Source: UBA8517 sp964606975 (GTDB lineage Bacteria; Patescibacteriota; Microgenomatia; UBA8517). From it: a DNA stretch of 64,000 nucleotides. The number at the start of each line of letters is the position of its first letter. The first letter of the stretch is position 1. Shown here one piece after another: positions 51,307-59,638 of the stretch. Both the position numbers and the translations under genes were made by a program. A model generated the notes under the pieces. It was not told the origin of the DNA and searched no databases. It saw nothing but the letters and a program-made list of their open reading frames with translations. Location: positions 1 to 64,000 of the forward strand of contig CAZSGY010000006.1 of assembly GCA_964606975.1 (NCBI GenBank). The letters are read 5' to 3'.

Positions 51307-52407
51307 ATGGAAACAGAAAATAATTCTGAAGTTGGCGAACTCTATCCAATTTCTTTGGAAGAAACGTGCGTAATTGGCAGTATTCTCTATAAGGATTATC
51401 AAACTGATGGGACAGAAGGTAATATTAGGGGACATAGAGCAATAGATTCTCTGGTCAAAGCTGTTGATAAAGGTTGCAAAGCCTCAATTATTATTAGTCA
51501 GGAAACTGATAAAAAGTTTATCTCTGATTTAAAAGGAAAATTATCAAACCTGGGCGATAAAAGTGAAAATGTTGTTTGGCACATGCAAAGCAAAACCGGT
51601 TACAGTGAAGCTAGACGTGAGGCAATAGAGTTGGCAAAGGCGAAATATCCAGAAACACGCGCCTTTATTATGCAAGAGATAGAAAAGGATTTAACTTCAA
51701 ATTACGATAGTTTTGTAAACAAGCTATCCGATAACAAGATCTTAGTAATGATGAACAGAGGGGTGAATATTCCATACAATGAAAATCCCTGGCAGGATAC
51801 TAAACATTTAGGGGCAAATTTGCCCAGAGAACAATTTTGGGGAGAAAGACACCAAAATATTGAAATGGCAAACCAAGAAAGTGCTGCCGGATTAACAAAA
51901 GAACCTCATTTTTGGGACAGGTTAAATGGTACACGGATAATTAGAAACGAACGGGTTAAAATTGGAGACGTTGAAATAAATCCGACTGACTTAATGCTTC
52001 TAAAATATAAATATTCAGATGGTTATTCGGAAGAGGATAGAAAAAATAAAATCGATACATATTCAGCCAGTGTTTATAATTTAGTCCCAATATTGGAATC
52101 CCTAGGCGGTGAGGATAAAATAGCCGAAGTTCCTGTAGAATATATTCACTCTGAAGGCCAAAGGCAATTGGAGGAGGGAAACTCGGAGTTTAAAGAAAAA
52201 AGATTGGGACATAAAGTCGATTTGCCAGCAATTAATTTTGATATTGTTGCAAATATAAAAGAATGGAAAAAAGAAGGAAGGTGGCCGCAGGTTTTATTGG
52301 ATGCGCTGAAGACTGACAAAACTTTGGAAATAAAACATTTTGATAAGAATGAATATAGTTTAACAGGAGTTAATAATCCGACTTTTGGTCGGGGTGCTGA
52401 GAATTGA
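51307..52407 (+). CDS. hypothetical protein, possible GT-A glycosyltransferase-like, ending inside an antisense tRNA
   Basis: The 366 residues are not a recognised family. The layout GHRAIDSLVKAVDKG ... TGYSEARREAIELA ... AFIMQEIEKDLTSNYDSF recalls family 2 GT-A glycosyltransferases (a pool of AR residues, then an acidic motif after a hydrophobic strand), with WDRLNGTRIIRN later; this is a weak inference. The last seven codons overlap the 3' end of the tRNA-Pro gene on the other strand, so the true C-terminus may have been changed by rearrangement at the tRNA. Codon use is AT-richer than the ribosomal genes before it. Confidence 0.6.
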   Translation: METENNSEVGELYPISLEETCVIGSILYKDYQTDGTEGNIRGHRAIDSLVKAVDKGCKASIIISQETDKKFISDLKGKLSNLGDKSENVVWHMQSKTGYSEARREAIELAKAKYPETRAFIMQEIEKDLTSNYDSFVNKLSDNKILVMMNRGVNIPYNENPWQDTKHLGANLPREQFWGERHQNIEMANQESAAGLTKEPHFWDRLNGTRIIRNERVKIGDVEINPTDLMLLKYKYSDGYSEEDRKNKIDTYSASVYNLVPILESLGGEDKIAEVPVEYIHSEGQRQLEEGNSEFKEKRLGHKVDLPAINFDIVANIKEWKKEGRWPQVLLDALKTDKTLEIKHFDKNEYSLTGVNNPTFGRGAEN

Positions 52408-52459
52408 ACTCAGTTCAGACGCACCCCATGCGCCTATTCTACCGGTGAACTACACCCCG
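52386..52459 (-). tRNA. tRNA-Pro (anticodon GGG)
   Basis: Read on the minus strand, a 74-base cloverleaf with encoded CCA folds fully: acceptor CGGGGTG/CACCCCG, D stem GTTC/GAAT, anticodon stem GGCGC/GCGTC with loop ATGGGGT (anticodon GGG, G37), variable loop TGAA, T stem CTGAG/CTCAG with loop TTCAATT, discriminator A. The C1-G72 pair and anticodon indicate proline, codons CCC and CCT. It overlaps the end of the plus-strand ORF by 22 bases. Confidence 0.93.
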
Positions 52460-52498
52460 AAATTTTCAGAGAGAGCGGTTCAGCGGCCAAGCTTCGCT

Positions 52499-52518
52499 TA
52501 CCGGTGAACTACACCCCG
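52499..52518 (-). repeat. duplicated 5' fragment of the tRNA-Pro gene
   Basis: The 20 bases at 52440-52459 (5' part of the tRNA: acceptor strand through D loop) recur exactly at 52499-52518, 39 bases further on, in the same orientation. The bases that follow the copy on the minus strand do not form the rest of a tRNA. Confidence 0.85.
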
Positions 52519-52535
52519 TTTTTCAAACCGCCTCT

Positions 52536-52541
52536 ATTTTA
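52536..52541 (-). promoter_or_regulatory. -10 box of tRNA-Pro
   Basis: On the minus strand the extended -10 TGGTAAAAT is seen (TAAAAT is the complement of 52536-52541). Transcription would start near 52529 and run first through the tRNA fragment copy and then the intact tRNA. Confidence 0.35.
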
Positions 52542-52565
52542 CCATGCCTGCGTTAAAATTCCCCA

Positions 52566-52594
52566 TTGAATTTATTTTTCCGGCGTTGTAAAAG
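52566..52594 (+). promoter_or_regulatory. recA promoter
   Basis: TTGAAT (52566-52571), 17-base spacer, TAAAAG (52589-52594), 8 bases before the recA ATG. No Gram-positive (GAAC-N4-GTTC) or E. coli-type LexA box is seen. Confidence 0.35.
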
Positions 52595-52602
52595 ATAAGG
52601 AC

Positions 52603-53688
52603 ATGCCAAAAACAAAAAAACCCGAAATTGAGGCTCCAATTAAACAGGAGGGTGGCACTGCCAAACTTCAGGCAATAAGACTGGCAATGGACCAGATCGA
52701 AAAACAGTATGGAAAAGGCTCCATCATGAGGCTTGGTGGCGATTCTGGTGAAAAATACAAAATTGACGTTATCTCTACGGGCTCTCTGGCTGTAGATTTA
52801 GCGCTTGGCGTCGGAGGGCTACCTAGAGGCAGAATCATAGAAATCTACGGTCCTGAGGCCTCTGGTAAGACCACACTGGCCCTTTCGGTCGTTGCCGAGG
52901 CGCAGAAAGCCGGTGGGCAGTGCGCATTCGTGGATGCTGAGCATGCACTTGACCCTGTTCGTGCTGAGATCCTTGGGGTGGATCTGGATAATCTTCTCAT
53001 GTCTCAACCCGATACAGGTGAACAAGCTTTGGAAATAACGGAAACCTTAATCCGCTCAGGTGCAATTGATGTTGTTGTGGTTGACTCGGTCGCAGCCCTT
53101 GTGCCGCGTGCGGAACTTGAGGGTGAAATGGGAGATTCGGTTATGGGAATGCAGGCAAGACTTATGAGTCAGGCACTACGTAAGCTGACGGGTGCTATAA
53201 GCAAATCAAAAACGGTTCTGATTTTTACAAATCAGCTAAGACAAAAAATCGGAGTTATGTTTGGAAACCCGGAAACAACCCCGGGCGGGCTTGCTCTTAA
53301 ATTTTATTCATCTGTCAGAATCGATCTTCGAAGAATCGAGGTTCTCAAAGACGGCGAAAAGGTAATCGGTTCGCGTCACCGTGCCCGTATTGTTAAAAAC
53401 AAAGTTGCGCCTCCGCTTCGCGTTGCGGAATTCGACATAATGGAGTCTGAAGGAATAAGCCGGGCCGGTGGAATTTTGGATGTAGGACTGGAACTGGGAA
53501 TTATTGGCAAAAGCGGGTCGTTCTTTAATTATGGAGATAAACCAATCGCGCAAGGTAAGGAAGCGGCAAAAATGTATTTAAGGGATAATCCGAAAGTTGC
53601 CGAAGAAATTGATAAAAAGATACGCGGCATGGTTGCTTCGGGCCAAAAACTTCCAAAAGAAATCGGAGAAGAAGAAAAAGAGGAGTAA
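52603..53688 (+). CDS. recA: recombinase RecA
   Basis: RecA forms filaments on single-stranded DNA and carries out strand exchange. The 361 residues have the N-terminal helix with QYGKGSIMRLG, Walker A GPEASGKTT, the catalytic VDAEHALDP, Walker B VVVVDSVAAL, and DNA-binding loops L1 (EGEMGDSVMGMQARLMSQ) and L2 (near FGNPETTPGG). Full length with a charged tail. recX follows 11 bases downstream. Confidence 0.98.
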   Translation: MPKTKKPEIEAPIKQEGGTAKLQAIRLAMDQIEKQYGKGSIMRLGGDSGEKYKIDVISTGSLAVDLALGVGGLPRGRIIEIYGPEASGKTTLALSVVAEAQKAGGQCAFVDAEHALDPVRAEILGVDLDNLLMSQPDTGEQALEITETLIRSGAIDVVVVDSVAALVPRAELEGEMGDSVMGMQARLMSQALRKLTGAISKSKTVLIFTNQLRQKIGVMFGNPETTPGGLALKFYSSVRIDLRRIEVLKDGEKVIGSRHRARIVKNKVAPPLRVAEFDIMESEGISRAGGILDVGLELGIIGKSGSFFNYGDKPIAQGKEAAKMYLRDNPKVAEEIDKKIRGMVASGQKLPKEIGEEEKEE

Positions 53689-53699
53689 ACTCCCGGCGT

Positions 53700-54323
53700 A
53701 TGCCAACTGTTACCCTACTCAAGTCTCAAAAAAACGGTAAAAGAGTCAATGTTTATCTTGACGGGGTTTTTGGTTTCGGAATTGATCTTGATAATCTCGT
53801 TTTGTCTCACATTAAAATCGGAACTGAGCTGACGGATGAAGAAGTTCAAAAAATAGTCAGAAAGGCTGAATTCCAAAAAACTCTTGATAAATTGCTGAGA
53901 TTTGCGACCATGAGGCCCCGCAGCGAAAAGGAAATTGATGAATATCTTAAGCGCAAAAAAGTTCACGAAAGCATGTGGCGGGATTTGTTTGAAAAATTAA
54001 AGCATTTTGAACTTTTGGATGATGCAAAGTTTGCCAAATGGTGGGTAGATCAGCGCCTTGCTTTCAAGAAAATATCTTCAAAAGTTCTAAAGCTGGAACT
54101 CCTCAGAAAAGGAATTAAAAAAGAAACTATTGAGAATGTTCTTGAGGAGACGCCAATTGATGAAAAGAAGATGGCAATGGAACTGTTGCAAAAACGTGCT
54201 TACAAATGGGAAAAACTAGACCCGAAAACGGCCAGGCAGAAAAAATTTCAATACCTGGCGGGAAAAGGATTTGATTGGGAAGTAATAACGGAAATATTAA
54301 AAGCCGATACGCTTAACGATTAA
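53700..54323 (+). CDS. recX: RecA regulator RecX
   Basis: The 207 residues are made of three-helix repeats as in RecX, with RPRSEKEIDEYLKRK and DDAKFAKWWVDQRL. An N-terminal 60-residue beta region (TVTLLKSQKNGKRVNVYLDG) is the common extension of the family. RecX limits RecA filament growth; adjacency to recA supports it. Confidence 0.92.
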   Translation: MPTVTLLKSQKNGKRVNVYLDGVFGFGIDLDNLVLSHIKIGTELTDEEVQKIVRKAEFQKTLDKLLRFATMRPRSEKEIDEYLKRKKVHESMWRDLFEKLKHFELLDDAKFAKWWVDQRLAFKKISSKVLKLELLRKGIKKETIENVLEETPIDEKKMAMELLQKRAYKWEKLDPKTARQKKFQYLAGKGFDWEVITEILKADTLND

Positions 54324-54330
54324 TTTGAAC

Positions 54331-54360
54331 TTGTCAGTTTTCAGCTATGTGTGGTAAAAT
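54331..54360 (+). promoter_or_regulatory. rny promoter
   Basis: TTGTCA (54331-54336), 18-base spacer, extended -10 TGGTAAAAT (TAAAAT 54355-54360). The leader to rny is about 92 bases. Confidence 0.45.
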
Positions 54361-54413
54361 CTAGCTAGAGCTAAAGGAAAATGGTTAAAAGAACTTTATA
54401 TACAGCTTCTTTC

Positions 54414-54438
54414 ACCGCAAGCCTTATTTAAAGGCGGT
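54414..54438 (+). promoter_or_regulatory. leader hairpin before rny
   Basis: GCCTT (54421-54425) pairs with AAGGC (54431-54435), or alternatively ACCGC (54414-54418) with GCGGT (54434-54438). The two stems exclude each other, so a two-state leader is conceivable; no T-run follows. Confidence 0.3.
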
Positions 54439-54458
54439 TCCTCTTTGGCCCAAAAATT

Positions 54459-55622
54459 ATGAATACACAAGACGAATATAGAGAAAAACTTGCCAGTGTT
54501 GCCAAAATGACCCCTGACGAGGCTAAACGCGCACTTCTCGATGAAGTTCAAAAAGATCTGACCGCCGAAGTAGCCAAAAAAATTAGGGCAGCCGAGGAAA
54601 AAATTAAAGAAGAGGCGCATGCCAAGGCAGAAGAGATTTTAATTGACGCCATGAAACATGGTGCGACAAATTACACAGCCGAATATACCGTTTCCTCCGT
54701 CACTGTTCCAAATGAAGACGCCAAAGGCCGAATCATCGGAGCCGGCGGAAGAAATATCAGGACTTTTGAAAAAGAAGCCGGAGTGGAAATAGAAATCGAT
54801 GAGACTCCGGAGATAAGGCTCTCTTCGTTTGATTCAATAAGGCGTGAGGTTGCCAGGCGTGCACTGGAAATTTTGATTAAAGACGCCAGAATCCAGCCTT
54901 CAAGAATTGAAGAGGTTGTTGCTCAGGTCAGGAACGAAATGGAGGATGTTTTATTGGAGGAGGGAAAGAAAATCACGCATGAATGCGGTGTTTATAATCT
55001 GCCGGTAGAGCTTATGCGCATGATCGGACGTTTCAAATTCAGGACTTCCTACGGGCAGAATTTGGGAATTCATACGATTGAAGAGACAAGAATGGGTGTA
55101 GCGATTGCCGAAGAGATCGGGGCAAAAGCTGACATTGTTAGGCTGGGATGCCTGCTCCATGATATTGGTAAGGTTGTCACAAACGAAGAGGGTAACCACA
55201 TCGAACTGGGCGTTAATCTTCTTAAAAAATACGGTATTCCCAAAGAAGTCATTGCCACCGTCGCCGAGCATCATGAAGATAAGCCTTTTAGTAGCAATGA
55301 AAGCGTAATTGTTTGGATGGCTGATGCAATTTCCGGAAGCAGGCCCGGAGCGAGGTACGAACCCCACGAGGATTACGTTAAAAGAATGAGTACAATCGAA
55401 GAGATTGCCAAAGGTTTCCCCGGAGTCGAAACGACATTTGCATTCCAGGCAGGACGTGATGTTAGGGTAATCGTGAATCCTGATGAGGTTGATGATGACA
55501 AATTAACAGTCCTGGCTCACGACATTGCCAAGAAATTGGAAAAAGAGGCCGAATATGCGGGACAAATCAAAGTTTCGGTAATCCGTGAAGTCAGAGCTAC
55601 CGAGACAACTTCTGCCAAGTAA
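54459..55622 (+). CDS. rny: ribonuclease Y without membrane anchor
   Basis: RNase Y starts decay of many mRNAs by endonucleolytic cuts. The 387 residues have a shortened N-terminal coiled coil (to about 65), the KH domain with GRIIGAGGRNIRTFEKE, and the HD domain with CLLHDIGK and AEHHED. The family norm is about 520 residues with an N-terminal membrane helix; here none is present, and an in-frame TAA at 54429-54431 rules out an upstream extension. The enzyme should therefore be soluble unless tethered by a partner. Confidence 0.93.
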   Translation: MNTQDEYREKLASVAKMTPDEAKRALLDEVQKDLTAEVAKKIRAAEEKIKEEAHAKAEEILIDAMKHGATNYTAEYTVSSVTVPNEDAKGRIIGAGGRNIRTFEKEAGVEIEIDETPEIRLSSFDSIRREVARRALEILIKDARIQPSRIEEVVAQVRNEMEDVLLEEGKKITHECGVYNLPVELMRMIGRFKFRTSYGQNLGIHTIEETRMGVAIAEEIGAKADIVRLGCLLHDIGKVVTNEEGNHIELGVNLLKKYGIPKEVIATVAEHHEDKPFSSNESVIVWMADAISGSRPGARYEPHEDYVKRMSTIEEIAKGFPGVETTFAFQAGRDVRVIVNPDEVDDDKLTVLAHDIAKKLEKEAEYAGQIKVSVIREVRATETTSAK

Positions 55623-55631
55623 CAATTTTTC

Positions 55632-55660
55632 TTGACTTTTTTAAAAACTTGCCGTATTCT
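55632..55660 (+). promoter_or_regulatory. hup promoter
   Basis: TTGACT (55632-55637), 17-base spacer, TATTCT (55655-55660), 9 bases before the hup ATG; almost leaderless. Confidence 0.5.
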
Positions 55661-55669
55661 TGAGACGAT

Positions 55670-55945
55670 ATGACGAAAACAGAACTTCTCGACCAGGTTG
55701 CCAGGAAATCGCACCTTACCAAAAAAGCTGCAGAAGAGGCAATCGATGTGTTTTTAGACGAGGTCGGGCGTGTTCTCAGTAAAGGGGAAAAAGTAGTTTT
55801 GTCCGGTTTTGGAACGTTTAGAGTAATTTCTATGAAGGGAAAAACAGTTAAGATTCCCAAAACCGATAAAATGGTCTCGATCAAGACACACAGACTTCCG
55901 AGATTTACTCCGGGTAAAAAACTCAAAAGACAAGTAAGTCGTTAA
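55670..55945 (+). CDS. hup: HU-family nucleoid protein
   Basis: The 91 residues match HU/IHF: TKTELLDQVARKS, VLSGFGTFRV and the C-terminal TPGKKLK. The arm region carries a shortened, basic sequence. HU dimers bend and compact DNA. Whether it is HU or IHF-like cannot be decided. Confidence 0.94.
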   Translation: MTKTELLDQVARKSHLTKKAAEEAIDVFLDEVGRVLSKGEKVVLSGFGTFRVISMKGKTVKIPKTDKMVSIKTHRLPRFTPGKKLKRQVSR

Positions 55946-55962
55946 GGCTCCAAATATTAATT

Positions 55963-55976
55963 TCTAAATCCTAAAT
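55963..55976 (-). repeat. ATTTAGN heptamers between hup and the ABC genes
   Basis: On the minus strand, ATTTAGG followed by ATTTAGA. A nearby 14-base palindrome, AATCTATTTAGATT (about 56000-56013), has the same core. Confidence 0.4.
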
Positions 55977-56035
55977 TCCAGTTTTGGTGTTCTTTTTTGA
56001 ATCTATTTAGATTTTAGTGATTAGAATCTATAGTT

Positions 56036-56044
56036 TGCTATACT
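56036..56044 (+). promoter_or_regulatory. extended -10 of the ABC exporter operon
   Basis: TGCTATACT with TATACT at 56039-56044, 6 bases before the ATG at 56051; predicts a leaderless transcript. Confidence 0.45.
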
Positions 56045-56050
56045 AAGGCT

Positions 56051-57037
56051 ATGGATCGGGCAATCATTGTTGACGGTTTAGTAAAAAAATTTGAAGTTAC
56101 AGAAAAAGAAGCCGGATTGTCCGGTGCCATCAAGTCTCTTATTTCTCCCAAGAAAAAAATCATACCCGCCCTGAGAGGAATATCTTTTACGGTTCAACCC
56201 GGAGAGCTGGTGGGTTTTATCGGTCCGAACGGAGCGGGGAAAACCACAACTCTAAAAACACTCTCAGGTCTTTTGTATCCGACAGAAGGTTTTGTCCAAG
56301 TCCTGGAATTTGATCCCTGGACGCGGAACCCTGACTTTTTAAAACAAATATCACTAGTCATGGGTCAGAAAAACCAGTTATGGTGGGATCTGCCGGCAAT
56401 TGAAACTTTTGAATTGAATCGGGCAATTTACGATATTCCCACACGTACCTATAAAGAAAACTTAAGTGAGCTTGTTGAGCTTCTGGACATAGGCAAACTT
56501 ATAAATATTCCTGTACGTAAACTTTCGCTGGGTCAAAGGATGAGAATGGAATTAACGGCAGCTTTGCTTCACAAACCCAAAGTACTTTTCTTAGATGAAC
56601 CGACGATCGGTCTGGATATTTTTGCTCAGGCAAAAATACGCGACTTTATTTATGAATACAACACCAAATACGGAGCAACGATACTCCTAACTTCACACAA
56701 CATGAACGACCTGACTAATTTGGCCAGACGGGTAATCATTGTTAATGATGGACGCCTTCTTTACGACGGTCCATTTGAAGAATTAATTTCAAAATTTGCC
56801 AAAGAAAAATTAATTAAAGCCAGGCTTTCCAATGAAGACAATATCTCCGAATTGGAAAAAATTGGCAAAATTAAAAAACTGACATTTCCGGAAGTTATAA
56901 TATCAGTTCCCAGAACGGCGGCCGCTGTTGCCGCAGCCGAACTTTTGCAGAATTTTCCGGTTGATGATTTAACAATAGAAGAAATTCCGATAGAAGAGGT
57001 AATTAAAAAGGCTTTTAAAAATGAAGTTCGCAAATGA
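56051..57037 (+). CDS. ABC-2 exporter ATP-binding protein
   Basis: The 328 residues contain Walker A GPNGAGKTTTLK, Q-loop, signature LSLGQRMRMEL, Walker B VLFLDEPTIGLD and the switch His (TSHN). A C-terminal extension of about 90 residues follows. The sequence class goes with DUF990-type permeases (ABC-2 family), which are encoded next. Its stop overlaps the start of the first permease by 4 bases. Substrate is unknown. Confidence 0.92.
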   Translation: MDRAIIVDGLVKKFEVTEKEAGLSGAIKSLISPKKKIIPALRGISFTVQPGELVGFIGPNGAGKTTTLKTLSGLLYPTEGFVQVLEFDPWTRNPDFLKQISLVMGQKNQLWWDLPAIETFELNRAIYDIPTRTYKENLSELVELLDIGKLINIPVRKLSLGQRMRMELTAALLHKPKVLFLDEPTIGLDIFAQAKIRDFIYEYNTKYGATILLTSHNMNDLTNLARRVIIVNDGRLLYDGPFEELISKFAKEKLIKARLSNEDNISELEKIGKIKKLTFPEVIISVPRTAAAVAAAELLQNFPVDDLTIEEIPIEEVIKKAFKNEVRK

Positions 57038-57837
57038 GGAAGTACTTATCAATTTTTAAAATCTCCTTTGAAGAAGAATTCGCCTACAAATGGAATTTCA
57101 TTCTTTGGAGGTTTCGCAATGTCTTACAGATATTACTGACTTACTTTCTTTGGAGCACGATTTATTCAGATCCCGGTAGACAAATTTTCGGCTACGACAG
57201 AGCTAAAATTTTGACTTATGTTTTTGGAATTATGATAGTCAGGGCTCTGGTTTTATCTGCAAGGGCAATGGATGTAAGCCGGGACGTGGCCAGTGGAGAT
57301 CTATCCAACTATTTGACTAAGCCAATAAATTATTTCGGGTACTGGTTTACAAGAGATTTATCCAGCAAGTTCTTAAATTTGGCTTTTGCCGCTATCGAAT
57401 TTTTGTTATTGTATCTGATTCTCAAACCGCCGTTTTTTTTGCAGACAAATCCTACCACGTTATTGGCATTTTTACTGAGCATTGTTTTGGCAATTCTTAT
57501 TTATTTCCTGATACTTTTGCTTGTCAGTGCCATACCCTTCTGGATTCCGGAACTTGGGTGGGGCTCTCACTTTTTGGTTACGATTGTGATTGTTGAAGCA
57601 CTTTCCGGTACTATTTTTCCGATAAATATTCTGCCCCACGGCTTGCAATCGGCGATTTTGGCAACCCCCTTCCCGTACCTGATTTATTTTCCCGTCCAGA
57701 TTTATTTAGGGAATGTTGCCGGCTGGTCTCTTTTTGGCGGACTCCTGACCGCTGCCGCTTGGGTTGGAATTCTGTGGGTGTCTCTAAATGTAGTTTGGCA
57801 AAAAGGGTTGAAAGTTTACCAGTCTTTTGGCGGTTAA
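57034..57837 (+). CDS. ABC-2 family permease, first subunit
   Basis: The 267 residues have about six membrane segments and the family's N-terminal amphipathic part (FEEEFAYKWNFILWRFRN), with GDLSNYLTKPINYFGYW in the first cytoplasmic loop. It resembles ABC2_membrane_6/DUF990 permeases. It forms the membrane half with the following gene. Confidence 0.85.
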   Translation: MRKYLSIFKISFEEEFAYKWNFILWRFRNVLQILLTYFLWSTIYSDPGRQIFGYDRAKILTYVFGIMIVRALVLSARAMDVSRDVASGDLSNYLTKPINYFGYWFTRDLSSKFLNLAFAAIEFLLLYLILKPPFFLQTNPTTLLAFLLSIVLAILIYFLILLLVSAIPFWIPELGWGSHFLVTIVIVEALSGTIFPINILPHGLQSAILATPFPYLIYFPVQIYLGNVAGWSLFGGLLTAAAWVGILWVSLNVVWQKGLKVYQSFGG

Positions 57838-57842
57838 AAAAT

Positions 57843-58631
57843 ATGAAGAAAATTAAGAAATATCTAAAAGTTTGGTGGATGATGAGTATTAATTCATTCT
57901 CTGTTGTTCTGGGGAAGAAATCTGCCCTGTTTGTTTTTTTGGTCGGAAAAACTTTTCGGTTTATTTTTACTCTCCTTTTTATCTTTTACCTTCTAAAAAC
58001 AACAAAAGGTTTGGCCGGGTATTCCGAAGATCAAATTATATTTTTCTTTTTAACTTTTTCCGTCATCGATGCCATTACCCAGTTTCTTTTTCGGGAAGTT
58101 TACCAATTCCGCCGTATGATAATTAAGGGAGACTTTGATTTGGTTTTGGTCAAACCGGTTAATTCATTGTTTCGTGCACTTATGGGTGGGGCGGATATCG
58201 TTGATTTAATCACCATTCCGCCTTTAGTCGGACTTACAATTTATTTTGGGGCACAGCTTAATCCAAGCTTTTTAAACATTCTTTATTACTTATTGCTTTT
58301 AATGAACGGTTTTGTGATAGCCACCGCTTTTCATATATTAATTTTATCTTTTGCTATAGTTACTCTGGAAATTGATCATGCAATTATGATTTATAGAGAC
58401 ATAACCACTTTGGCCAAGTTTCCGGTAGATATTTATGGAAAAACGTTGGGTGGGGTATTAACTTACCTTATACCTTTGGGAATTATGTTTACTCTTCCGG
58501 CAAAAGCATTGATGGGTTTGTCCACTCCCTTAGGAATCATACTTGCCTTAAGCGTGGGATTTTTGGCAATTTTTCTCGCATTTAGATTTTGGAAATTCGC
58601 CCTAACGAAGTATACTAGCGCCAGTAGTTAA
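57843..58631 (+). CDS. ABC-2 family permease, second subunit
   Basis: From ATG 57843 the 262 residues have about six membrane segments and the matching loop KGDFDLVLVKPVNSLF, so it is a paralogue of the previous permease and the exporter is likely a heterodimer. A longer frame from 57759 overlaps the first permease and is not favoured. Confidence 0.85.
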   Translation: MKKIKKYLKVWWMMSINSFSVVLGKKSALFVFLVGKTFRFIFTLLFIFYLLKTTKGLAGYSEDQIIFFFLTFSVIDAITQFLFREVYQFRRMIIKGDFDLVLVKPVNSLFRALMGGADIVDLITIPPLVGLTIYFGAQLNPSFLNILYYLLLLMNGFVIATAFHILILSFAIVTLEIDHAIMIYRDITTLAKFPVDIYGKTLGGVLTYLIPLGIMFTLPAKALMGLSTPLGIILALSVGFLAIFLAFRFWKFALTKYTSASS

Positions 58632-58633
58632 CT

Positions 58634-59638
58634 ATGAATACTCAAGGGATGTCCGGTCCAAACCGCGACAAATTACTGGTGATCTGTGGTCCGACGGCAA
58701 CCGGGAAAACCGATTTGGCGATATCTTTGGCCAAAAAATTTAATGGCGAAATTGTTTCTGCAGACTCCCGTCAGGTTTATAAAGGTTTGAATATTGGTAC
58801 AGGAAAAGATTTACCCAAAGGAGCAAAAATTAAACATCTTTGGATTAAAAGATTCGGCTACTATGAAATTAGAGGAGTAAAGATTTGGGGGTACGATTTG
58901 GCAGACCCCCGCCACAGTTTTAGTGTCTCACAATATCTGAAATTTGCTGAAAGAATAATTGCGGATATCGGCAAAAGAGGAAAGTTGCCGATCTTGGTAG
59001 GCGGTACCGGCCTATATATTAAGGGAATAATTGACGGAATTCCGACTGTCGATATTCCTAAAAGTAACAACTTAAGAAAAAGTCTGGAAAGCAAAAGCGC
59101 TGCCCGCCTTTTTGAAACTTTGGCCCAGATAGATTCTTTAAAAGCTGCCGGAATGAACGCTTCGGACAAGAAAAATCCCAGACGGTTAATTAGGGCAATA
59201 GAAATTGCTACCTGGAAAATGAACCATGGAAGACAGGGAGAGTTTTTGGAAAAAAAGATTGCAAAACATGACGTCATGCAAATCGGACTTATCGCAAATG
59301 AAGAATATCTAAATCATAGAATTGAACAGCGTGTATCAAAGAGGTTTAGAGAACGGCTCGAAGACGAAATTGCGGAATTACTCAAAAATCATGTCAGTTG
59401 GGAAATGCAGTCTATGAGTTCAATGGGATACGGAGAATGGAAAGATTTTTTTGAAGGTAGAAAATCTGAAAAAGAGGTTATTTGCGCTTGGGAACTAGAA
59501 GAAAAGAAATACGTAAAAAGGCAGCTAATTTGGTTTAAAAAAGACGAGAGAATAAAGTGGTTTGATATAACAAATAAGAATTATTTCGAAAATGTGGAAA
59601 AAACAGTCAGTGCGTGGCATAATAGGCGAAATGAATAG
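58634..59638 (+). CDS. miaA: tRNA dimethylallyltransferase MiaA
   Basis: MiaA puts an isopentenyl group on A37 of tRNAs that read U-starting codons. The 334 residues have the P-loop GPTATGKT, SADSRQVYKGLNIGTGK, GGTGLYIKG, and the C-terminal tRNA-contacting part (MSSMGYGEW). It begins 2 bases after the permease and overlaps the next gene by 8 bases. miaB is not in the window. Confidence 0.93.
   Translation: MNTQGMSGPNRDKLLVICGPTATGKTDLAISLAKKFNGEIVSADSRQVYKGLNIGTGKDLPKGAKIKHLWIKRFGYYEIRGVKIWGYDLADPRHSFSVSQYLKFAERIIADIGKRGKLPILVGGTGLYIKGIIDGIPTVDIPKSNNLRKSLESKSAARLFETLAQIDSLKAAGMNASDKKNPRRLIRAIEIATWKMNHGRQGEFLEKKIAKHDVMQIGLIANEEYLNHRIEQRVSKRFRERLEDEIAELLKNHVSWEMQSMSSMGYGEWKDFFEGRKSEKEVICAWELEEKKYVKRQLIWFKKDERIKWFDITNKNYFENVEKTVSAWHNRRNE

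Noticed and set aside
52386..52602. A second complete tRNA next to tRNA-Pro
   Set aside because: Only the first 20 bases are repeated; no anticodon stem, T arm or 3' acceptor strand follows the copy.
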